A program made the position numbers and the translations under genes. A model generated the notes under the pieces. That model did no database searches. It saw only the letters and a program-made list of their open reading frames with translations, and was not told the origin of the DNA. A stretch of 42,902 nucleotides of DNA from Akkermansiaceae bacterium (GTDB lineage: Bacteria; Verrucomicrobiota; Verrucomicrobiia; Verrucomicrobiales; Akkermansiaceae): the NCBI GenBank assembly GCA_905182475.1, contig CAJJBR010000011.1:1-42902 (forward strand), given 5' to 3'. Shown in pieces: positions 17,639 through 24,551 of the stretch (its first letter is position 1; each line of letters starts with the position of its first letter).

Positions 17639-17958
17639 ATGGGAAAGTTGACTACGCATGTGCTGGATACTGTTTCTGGGAAACCGGGGCTGGGGTTCTC
17701 GTGAAACTGCTCAAGGACGGGGCGGAAGTGGCTCGCGGGGTCACGAATGGGGATGGTAGGTTGAATGCTCCGCTTTTGGAGGAAGGCTCGGGTGAGTATG
17801 AGCTGGTGTTCGAGGTGGGTGACTACTTTGCCGGACAGGGTTATGAGGATGGGATTTTTAAGAACCTGATGATCCGGTTCGGGATAAAAGGGGAGGGGGA
17901 ATACCACGTGCCACTGGTTTGTACTCCGTGGGCTTACAATACTTACTGAGGAAGCTGA
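17639..17958 (+). pseudogene. 5-hydroxyisourate hydrolase (transthyretin-like), frameshift and C-terminal nonsense
   Basis: ATG at 17639 begins KLTTHVLDTVSGKPG, the HIU hydrolase N-terminal signature. A single-base deletion in the G run at about 17687-17690 shifts the frame; after it the family sequence continues (VKLLKDGAEVARGVTNGDGR, then YELVFEVGDYF and YHVPLVCTPWAYNTY). The conserved C-terminal YRGS reads here as tac TGA gga agc tga, so the arginine codon has become TGA (CGA to TGA), and the original stop is at 17956-17958. HIU hydrolase converts 5-hydroxyisourate to OHCU in urate catabolism. It heads a three-gene remnant with allantoinase and ureidoglycine aminohydrolase, all damaged. 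Confidence 0.85.
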
Positions 17959-18319
17959 TGAATGCGGATGTTTTACTGCGGGCGATTGCCCGTGTGGAGG
18001 AATTGGGCCGGATTTCGGATTTGTGTGCAACCGCGCCCTGGAAAAGGGGATCTCTCTGGAAGGCCTGTCTGATAAATGGCGCAAAAACGTTTTCCATCGG
18101 TTTGAGGTTGCGGGGGCTGGATTCGAAGTCGGAGCCGATGCGGATTTCTTTCTGCTCGGAAAGGACGGCGCTCTTATCAGTAAAGGGGAGCAACTTTCAA
18201 GTCACCGCCTTTCTCCCTACATTAGAATGGAAAGGCAATGGTGTGTTGCAGGAACTGGGCTTCGAGGAGAACGCTTAGGCTGTGAAACAAGGGGTCGATT
18301 TTTACGCCCGGGCATTTAG
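17958..18319 (+). pseudogene. Allantoinase, internally deleted remnant
   Basis: The frame ending at 18319 aligns with allantoinase C-termini: GGIGPDFGFVCNRALEKGISL, then FEVGADADFFLLGKDG, SSHRLSPYI, GLRGERL and GRFLRPG, comparable to the GxDADFV, HKVSPYVGR and LRGD segments of AllB. Only about 110 of the usual 450 residues remain. An ATG at 17958, overlapping the ancestral stop of the HIU hydrolase, starts MNADVLLRA in another frame and may be the original N-terminus, implying an internal deletion of over 300 codons near 17985-17993. Allantoinase (zinc amidohydrolase) opens allantoin to allantoate. The zinc-ligand region is missing, so the product cannot be active. Confidence 0.75.
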
Positions 18320-18329
18320 AGTTTTCGCC

Positions 18330-19056
18330 ATGGAATTGTTTGGAACGACGAGAACCCGGGTTGCAGCGAGGCACGCATTGATTGCCGAAGATGGCTATGT
18401 GCCTAGCGTGTTTCCGGGCTGGATAGGCACTACGGGTTTCGTGCACCTGTCTCCGGCGATGGGTTCACGCGTGAACCAGCTTACCGTGGTATTCGATGAG
18501 GACGATGGGCAGGCGCTCTTCCCAACCGGGGAGAACGAGCATGTGTTTTACGTCGAATCTGGAGAGCTGACTTGGAATGGGAAGAGCGCGGTGGCGGGGG
18601 GGGGGCTTCTTCATTCCTGCTGCAACTAAGATCATGCTCAAGGGCAGGAAAGGCTCGCGAGTCACCGTTTTCCGGAAAGTCTATGATCCGATCTCCCGTC
18701 TGAAGAAACCTGAGATTGTCGCGGGCTCTGCGAAGGATGTTCCGGGTGAGCCGATCCTTGGGAACAAGAACGCTAGGTTGCAGACATTGTTACCGACGGA
18801 CGACCGCTTCGATCTTGCGGTGAACATTTTTACCTACGATCCCGGGGCGACCCTACCATTTGTCGAAACCCATATTATGGAGTATGGCTTGAAGATGCTT
18901 TCAGGTCAGGGCATTTGCCGCTTAGAGGAAAGCTACTATCCGGTGAAGGCCGGGGATGTGATGTGGATGGCTGCGTATTGCCCTCAGTGGTTTGTCGCAA
19001 TGGGGACAGAGAAGGCGTCTTACATCTACTGCAAGGATGTGAATCGTTTGCCTTAA
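18330..19056 (+). pseudogene. allE: (S)-ureidoglycine aminohydrolase (bicupin), frameshift at a G10 tract
   Basis: ATG at 18330 begins FGTTRTRVAARHALIAEDGY, then FPGWIGTTGFVHLSP, the N-terminal cupin of AllE. The frame breaks in a run of ten G (18596-18605); nine G would keep AGGGFFIPAATKI in frame. The second cupin is complete: ETHIMEYGLKMLSGQG, then VKAGDVMWMAAYCPQWFVAMG and the C-terminal YIYCKDVNR, all hallmark AllE motifs with manganese ligands E, H and Q. The enzyme releases ammonia from ureidoglycine after allantoate cleavage. It lies 10 bp after the allantoinase remnant. Both halves are well conserved, so the break may be recent, phase-variable, or a homopolymer miscall. Confidence 0.88.
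18596..18605 (+). repeat. Poly-G tract (G10) inside allE
   Basis: Ten consecutive G residues lie in the coding sequence at the exact point where the reading frame shifts by +1. Such tracts slip during replication and are also miscounted by some sequencing methods. Confidence 0.9.
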
Positions 19057-19063
19057 CTACCAG

Positions 19064-20098
19064 TTAGCGTCTCGGAGCGGCAGGCTTGTGGCCTACTGCG
19101 AAACGGTAGCGTGCGATCGCATCAACCATTCCGGCTGCCATGGCTGCTTGGAACGATTCGTTTGCGATTAGTCGGGCTTCGTAGGGGTGGCTCAGGAAGC
19201 CACCTTCAAAAAGAACGGCTGGGTGCCTGACTCCGGAAAGGACGCTGAACCGTGCGCGCTTGATGCCACGGTCGAGGGTGTTTTTTCCGAGACGCCGTAG
19301 AACTGAACCGTGCAGGGCGGTGGCAAGGGCGATGTTCGCGGAGTCATGTTCGTTGCCTGTTTTTACTTGGGCATCGCTGGCCTTGAGTCCGCGGCCGTAG
19401 TGGGACACTCCGGGAGGCGAGAGGGTGAAGGTTTCAATGCCACGTGCTGTTCTTCCTCCAGAGTTGAAATGGAGGCTGATGAAGATTGCGTTCTCTTTCA
19501 CGCTATTGGCGATGTTTACACGGTCTTGGAGAGAGTAGTAGCGATCAGACTCACGGATCATTTTTACTTTGAAATTCTTTCCTTCGAGTAGTCCTTTAAG
19601 GCGTTTTGCAAGACCGAGGTTGTAGTTCGATTCGTTCCCGACGGGGTTGGTTGCACCGGGATCCTTGCCACCGTGTCCCGCATCAATGATCACGGTTCGG
19701 AAGTTCCCTGCATTGCGGATGAAATTCGGGCGGAGCACCGGATCAATCAGTTTCGTAAGATCCATGCGGGAGACGTAGACCTTTTTTCCAGAAGCGCTTA
19801 CTGAGTTGGAGAAAACGAATTTGACGTTGTTCATCAGGCATTCGTTGCCCCCTACCTTTAGTTTCATCTCTACCTTAGGATTCTCAAGAATCACCGAGTT
19901 TCCGGTGCGGGTGAGTTTGGTGAAACTGTAGAATCTCTTGATGCTTTCCACGGAGATGTAGTCTCGACCGCCAATCTTGATCACGTCCCATCCGTTGTTT
20001 GCTGCGTGAAGGTTTCCCGGCAGCAGGCAGAACACAAACAACCACGCAAGAACGGCGATGACAGGTGCGCTGAAATGGAGATTTTTTCGCAAATGCAT
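19064..20098 (-). CDS. N-acetylmuramoyl-L-alanine amidase (Amidase_3)
   Basis: This 344-residue exported zinc amidase cleaves the amide bond between MurNAc and the peptide in peptidoglycan. An N-terminal signal peptide (about residues 10-32, VIAVLAWLFVFCLLPGNLHA) precedes an N-terminal domain resembling copper amine oxidase-like/AMIN modules (to about 125). The Amidase_3 domain follows: VIIDAGHGGKDPGA with zinc ligand H142, a glutamate in NPVGNES, SLHFNS with the second histidine, and the catalytic glutamate in VLFEGGFLSHP. Cell-wall remodelling at division or sporadic lysis is the usual role. It is convergent with the allE remnant, with stop codons 7 bp apart. Confidence 0.92.
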   Translation of the reverse strand: MHLRKNLHFSAPVIAVLAWLFVFCLLPGNLHAANNGWDVIKIGGRDYISVESIKRFYSFTKLTRTGNSVILENPKVEMKLKVGGNECLMNNVKFVFSNSVSASGKKVYVSRMDLTKLIDPVLRPNFIRNAGNFRTVIIDAGHGGKDPGATNPVGNESNYNLGLAKRLKGLLEGKNFKVKMIRESDRYYSLQDRVNIANSVKENAIFISLHFNSGGRTARGIETFTLSPPGVSHYGRGLKASDAQVKTGNEHDSANIALATALHGSVLRRLGKNTLDRGIKRARFSVLSGVRHPAVLFEGGFLSHPYEARLIANESFQAAMAAGMVDAIARYRFAVGHKPAAPRR

Positions 20099-20293
20099 AA
20101 ATTACATACTGTATGGGGCGGAGATTACGCGCGATTTGTCCATCTGACAATCGCATTCTCATGTAGTTAGAAAGCGCGATCAGCATGGGTTTGTGTAGGA
20201 CTGATTGAAGAACGAAAAAAAATTCAAAGATTCGCTTGCAAAGGAGTCGCCCAGCACATATTTCCTGCGCCCACCCAAACCGGAAAGTCCAAA

Positions 20294-20378
<85 letters not shown>

Positions 20379-20411
20379 CTTTCAGGATCAATGGGTGGTT
20401 TTTAATGAGTT

Positions 20412-20437
20412 AGGGAGTCTTTCGAGACTCCCTTTTT
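20412..20437 (+). terminator. Rho-independent terminator of the tRNA-Leu transcript
   Basis: A perfect 9-bp stem (agggagtct / agactccct) is capped by a TTCG tetraloop and followed by a T run (20431-20437). It lies 34 bp after the tRNA. Confidence 0.9.
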
Positions 20438-20947
20438 CGTGTTCCGATGGCTCTTAATTCGGGGTTGATCCGAAGATGACCCTTTTTCTCTGTGACCCCT
20501 TTTTTCCCGGCTGGCTGGTCGTTTTCGAGCAGGGTCGATTGATCGAATTCGGATACGACAAGGGAATCTGACCGAAAACCAACAAGACAGAACAAGACGA
20601 GGCACAGCAACCACCACTAGTCGCCTTGTCGGCAACGTCACCCTAATATGAACCCCAATCCCCGTCTCAACGTGCGCCCCCGCTAGTGGCGCGCGTGCTC
20701 TTTGACGTTGATATGGCCAAGCGGCGTGTGCCCTCCTCCTCAGTAGGGCATGGTATGGCGGCTTTCACTCCCTTCTTGCGCCTTGCTCTTGGAAAAAATG
20801 GGCTTCGCCCATCCGTCAGATTCAGTGTTTCAGAACACTGGAATTTTGAGATGGTACTGATAGTGGCGAGTTGTAATACAGCTCTTCCCACTGTGGGTAG
20901 AAGCTCTACTGCTTGCTGGGGTTGTTGGGCCGCAGGATGCAGCCCCT
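20438..20947. other. Gene-free stretch
   Basis: About 500 bp hold no convincing gene on either strand. Open frames here are short, lack family motifs and have atypical composition. No clear repeat arms other than the hairpin at 20948-20966 were found. Confidence 0.5.
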
Positions 20948-20966
20948 CGCAGGTTAGAAACCTGCG
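20948..20966 (-). terminator. Hairpin spanning the stop codon of the TPR gene
   Basis: A perfect 8-bp stem (cgcaggtt / aacctgcg) with a 3-nt loop overlaps the TAA stop of the minus-strand TPR gene at 20954. No T run follows on the minus strand, so intrinsic termination is uncertain; it may protect the 3' end. Confidence 0.35.
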
Positions 20967-23176
20967 GTGGTTAGGGCTTTGGCGATTTTGTTGGCTTCGG
21001 GGGCGATTTCGCTTTCGGGGTAGTCGTTGATGAGCTGCTCGAAGCGGCGGCGGGCTTCGGGTTTGCGGTCTAGCTTGTAGAGGCAGCGGCCGTAGTTGAA
21101 GAGGATGACGTCTAGGAAGTTGGCGTCGGGGTAGTCGGCGAGGACATTTTCGAAGACATCGACTGCGCGGGCGTAGTCTTTCTTCTGGTAGTAGAAGGCG
21201 GCCATTTTGGCGACGGCATCGCCTACTCGGCCGGAGTCGGGGAATTGCTCATAGACTTTGCTGTATTCGAGGAAGGCTTTTTCGAAGAGTTGTTCGGATT
21301 GTTTTCCCGGGGCTTTGAGAGCCATGGCTTCGTAGCACTCGGCGGCGAAGAACTGGCCTTCGCCTCGCAGTGGGCTGTCGGGGAGCTTGGTGATGGCGGA
21401 GTAGAGGCTGATGGCGCGGGTGAAGTTTTCGCGTTTCCGCTCGACGTGTGCCTGCTGGATCATGGCTTCATCGACGAAGGAGCTGGTGGGGAATTCGGCG
21501 AGCAGTCGGCGGCTCATGCCTAGCGCGAGATCGAGCTGATCCATGGCGAAGTAGATGCGCCAGAGCTGGACGTAGGTTTCTTCGAGGAGTTTTCCGCCGG
21601 TGGCCTGGGATTTGCCGAGGATGTTTTCGCAGACATCGAGGGCTTCGGCGTATTTTAGGTCGGCCTTGGCATTAAGTCCGAATTCCTTGTAATGGTTCCC
21701 TACTTCGGTGAGGGCAAAGGCGGTGCGGAGGCTGGTTTTCAGGCGGAGTTCCTCGTCGGAGATATCGGTGCGTGTGACTCGCATTTCGCCGAGGTTGCCT
21801 TCGATGATGCGGGCTTGCGCGAGGCGGAGGATTGGGCTGTCGGTGAGGTTGCTTTCATCGAGGTAGGCGAGGCGGATGGTCTGGCCGGGTTGGCCGGAAA
21901 CGGCTCCTTCGGATGTGCCGAGGCGGAGGGGAATTGAGGTGCGGAAAAGGCCGGAGGTTTCCGACTCTTTGAGGCTGACCGGGACGCTGCGGACGAGGAG
22001 GAGGGGATTGATCTGGGTTTTCATGTCCTCGCCGTCGGGGCTTTCCGTGAGTTCTCCGCTGGCAACTCCCTTGGCGAGTTCGTCGTCGATTTCATCGGCA
22101 GTTTTAGGGCGGAAAATTTGGAGGGTGGCTTCTAGGGTCTCGGTGCCGGCGGAAGTGTCGAGGTCGGCATCGGCGATTTGGAGGTGGAGGGGCTTTCCTA
22201 GGACTGCTGCTTGGAGAGGTTGCTTGTAGGAGCCGTCGGTGATGTGGATGATTGCGTTGCCTACGACGATGACTTCGCGGATGCGCTTTTGATCGAACTT
22301 TTTCCCTGCTGTAAATGCATCGGTGTAGGTGACGCTGACGGAATCTCCGCCACGGACTTCGAGGATGCCGTTGCCTGGTTCGGGCGAACCTAGTACGGTG
22401 GTGACGCTGCCGAGTGTGAGGCTCGGGTGACGGCCGATGGGATCGCAGGAGATGGTTTCCGTGTCGCCGGTGGTGGTGGTGCAGGTGACTTCGATCTTCG
22501 CGTCTGGTGGGAGGATGGCGAAGTCGAGGTCGTCGATTTTGATGTAGAGGCGTTTGCCGGCTTCGATCTTTTCGGTTTTGGAATCGTCTGTGGAGACAGC
22601 GGTGCCGACTTTTTCCAAGGCGTCAATGGCGCGGCTGTAATGGCCGAGTTTGAAGTGGCCGAGGCCGATGTAGTAATAGGCTTCGTTGACGCGAGGGGAG
22701 GCGGGAAATTTTTCGATCACATCCCGCATGATGGTGAAGCACTTGCCGTAGTTCCCGCCCTCGTAGAAGCAGGCGCCGGTGTTTAGGAACGCGTAGGCGC
22801 GTTGCTCGTCATCTGGGTTTTCTTCGATGGAAGCGGCGGCGTAGTGTGCGCGGGCTTTGTCGAAATCGCGGATCTCCTTTTGGAGGTGATCGGCGAGGCG
22901 GATGTGGGCTTCGAAACGGATAGCGCTGCGTGGGTAGCGCTCGACTACTGACTCCCAGATTTCGAGGGATTTTTCGTTTTCTCCGATTTCGAGGCGGGCG
23001 TCACCGGCTTGGAGGAGTTTTCGGGCGGCGCGGTCTTCTATGATGGAACCGCGCTCGGGTTTTGGCTCCTGGGCGAAGGTGGCGGGTGCTGTGTAAAAGA
23101 GGAAGAGGAGAAGAAACCACGGATGGACGCGGATGGACGCGGATCGGATTCTTGTGAAAGAGAGGATTGTGCTCAA
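20954..23176 (-). CDS. Secreted tetratricopeptide repeat protein
   Basis: This is a 740-residue exported protein. The only usable start in this frame is TTG at 23176, and the first residues (IRSASIRVHPWF) are encoded by a ccacggatggacgcggat repeat. A hydrophobic segment FLLLFLFYTAPATFAQ then gives a plausible signal peptide. The N-terminal half has BamD/YbgF-like TPRs (residues about 50-215), a central beta-rich domain follows (about 220-480), and another TPR block runs to the end (about 490-735; e.g. AVDVFENVLADYPDANF and ARRRFEQLINDYPES). The protein is probably periplasmic and envelope-associated; specific function is unknown. It lies 66 bp downstream of the DUF1501 gene on the same strand. 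Confidence 0.82.
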   Translation of the reverse strand: MSTILSFTRIRSASIRVHPWFLLLFLFYTAPATFAQEPKPERGSIIEDRAARKLLQAGDARLEIGENEKSLEIWESVVERYPRSAIRFEAHIRLADHLQKEIRDFDKARAHYAAASIEENPDDEQRAYAFLNTGACFYEGGNYGKCFTIMRDVIEKFPASPRVNEAYYYIGLGHFKLGHYSRAIDALEKVGTAVSTDDSKTEKIEAGKRLYIKIDDLDFAILPPDAKIEVTCTTTTGDTETISCDPIGRHPSLTLGSVTTVLGSPEPGNGILEVRGGDSVSVTYTDAFTAGKKFDQKRIREVIVVGNAIIHITDGSYKQPLQAAVLGKPLHLQIADADLDTSAGTETLEATLQIFRPKTADEIDDELAKGVASGELTESPDGEDMKTQINPLLLVRSVPVSLKESETSGLFRTSIPLRLGTSEGAVSGQPGQTIRLAYLDESNLTDSPILRLAQARIIEGNLGEMRVTRTDISDEELRLKTSLRTAFALTEVGNHYKEFGLNAKADLKYAEALDVCENILGKSQATGGKLLEETYVQLWRIYFAMDQLDLALGMSRRLLAEFPTSSFVDEAMIQQAHVERKRENFTRAISLYSAITKLPDSPLRGEGQFFAAECYEAMALKAPGKQSEQLFEKAFLEYSKVYEQFPDSGRVGDAVAKMAAFYYQKKDYARAVDVFENVLADYPDANFLDVILFNYGRCLYKLDRKPEARRRFEQLINDYPESEIAPEANKIAKALTTAGF
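23118..23145. repeat. Tandem ccacggatggacgcggat repeat inside a coding 5' end
   Basis: The phrase ggatggacgc is repeated in ccacggatggacgcggatggacgcggat. It belongs to the same class as the 15731-15832 element and encodes part of the N-terminal region of the TPR protein on the minus strand. Confidence 0.7.
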
Positions 23177-23242
23177 GTTGGGATGTGGGAATTTAGGTGA
23201 TCTGGTTGTCGGGGCAGGAATGTCCCGACTCCTTATAAAGCT

Positions 23243-24499
23243 TTAGGCGAAGAGCTCGTGGATGGGAGTGGCTTCTTTTCGGATTAGGCGCATGGGGCGG
23301 CCTTGGGGGGTGATGACTTCTTTTTGGAGGTCGATTCCTAGGGCGTGGGCTAGGGTGGCGTGGAGGTCGGGGACGGCTACTGGGCGCTCGGCGGGTTCCA
23401 TGCCGTCGGGGTCGGATGCACCGATGATTGTCCCGCCTTTGGTGCCGCCGCCTGCGACTAGGGCGCTGAAGACTCTGGCCCAGTGGTCGCGGCCTCCGCC
23501 GTCGTTGATACGTGGGGTTCGTCCGAATTCGCTGAGGACAACTACCAAGGTTTTTGAAAGCATGCCGTTTGCCTTGAGGTCGGAGAGGAGGGAGGCGATG
23601 CCGGGATCCATGGTTGCGCCGTGGTTGCGCATGGCGTCGAAGATGTTCCCGTGGTTGTCGAATCCGCCGCGGTTTACTTGGACGAAACGGACGCCTTGTT
23701 CGACTAAGCGGCGGGCGAGGAGGGCACCGCGTCCGAATTCGGTATCGCCGTAGCGGGCTATTGTTTGTGGGCTTTCCTCATCGATTTCGAAGGCTTTTAG
23801 AGCGGGGCTTTCCATGAGGGCGACCGCATCTTTGAGGGCAGTTTCCGAGGCTTGCATTGCCGAGGCTCCGAGGTTGCCGGAGAGGCGGGCATTCATTTTC
23901 TCAAGAATCTGGAGACGCTGCATGCCGCGTGCGTGGCTGATGCCTTCTGGGAAGGCGAGGTAAGGATCTTTCTCGCCGGGTCGGCCGACGTAGTAGGCTT
24001 CGCACTGCTGGCCGAGGTGTCCGGCGCGGGCGGCCTGGCCGCTGATGCTGATGAATGCCGGGAGGTGGCCGAGTGGTTCGCGTTCGTGGACAACGAGCGA
24101 GCCGAAGCCGGGGTGGAGGATGTTTGGCGACTGGTTGAAGCCGGTTTGGAGTTCGTATTGTGCGCGTCCGTGGTCGCCGTTGGTTCCGGCGATGGAGCGG
24201 ATCAGTGAGGCGTTGTGCATCTGCTTTGCGAGCTGAGGGAAGATTTCGGAAATCTCCATCCCTGGCACGGTAGTCTTGATGGGGTTGAATTCGCCCTGGG
24301 TCTTGCGGCCGGGTTTCGGATCCCATGTGTCGAGGTGGCTCATGCCTCCGCTGTTCCAGAAAAGGATGACGTGTTCGGCTTTTCCCTGGCTGGCTTCGCT
24401 ACCGGCGAGGAGGCGGCTGATGGGCATGCCGAGCATGGACGCGCTGAACGTTTGTAGCATGCGGCGGCGGGTGATATTGTAGTCTTTGCAGGCGTTCAT
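23243..24499 (-). CDS. DUF1501 domain-containing protein (sulfatase-like, PVC type)
   Basis: This is a 418-residue protein of the DUF1501 family, related to the alkaline phosphatase/sulfatase fold. It starts MNACKDYNITRRRMLQTFSA in pattern, a twin-arginine type signal, so it is exported folded. Family motifs include HVILFWNSGGMSHLDTWDPKPG, SIAGTNGDHGRAQYELQTG, GVRFVQVNRGGFDNHGN (metal ligands likely D and H), VVLSEFGRTPRIN and GRDHWARVFSALVAGGG. In PVC bacteria it nearly always pairs with a DUF1549/DUF1553 protein, found here 52 bp upstream on the same strand. The pair is thought to act in the periplasm, but its biochemical role is not established. Confidence 0.92.
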   Translation of the reverse strand: MNACKDYNITRRRMLQTFSASMLGMPISRLLAGSEASQGKAEHVILFWNSGGMSHLDTWDPKPGRKTQGEFNPIKTTVPGMEISEIFPQLAKQMHNASLIRSIAGTNGDHGRAQYELQTGFNQSPNILHPGFGSLVVHEREPLGHLPAFISISGQAARAGHLGQQCEAYYVGRPGEKDPYLAFPEGISHARGMQRLQILEKMNARLSGNLGASAMQASETALKDAVALMESPALKAFEIDEESPQTIARYGDTEFGRGALLARRLVEQGVRFVQVNRGGFDNHGNIFDAMRNHGATMDPGIASLLSDLKANGMLSKTLVVVLSEFGRTPRINDGGGRDHWARVFSALVAGGGTKGGTIIGASDPDGMEPAERPVAVPDLHATLAHALGIDLQKEVITPQGRPMRLIRKEATPIHELFA

Positions 24500-24551
24500 A
24501 GAAGTGAAAAGTGCCGAGTGATCAGTGATCAGTGGGAGACTTTGGTTGTGG

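Noticed and set aside
17533..18084. Long minus-strand frame opposite the purine operon
   Set aside because: Its translation has no domain features, while the plus strand shows clear HIU hydrolase and allantoinase motifs.
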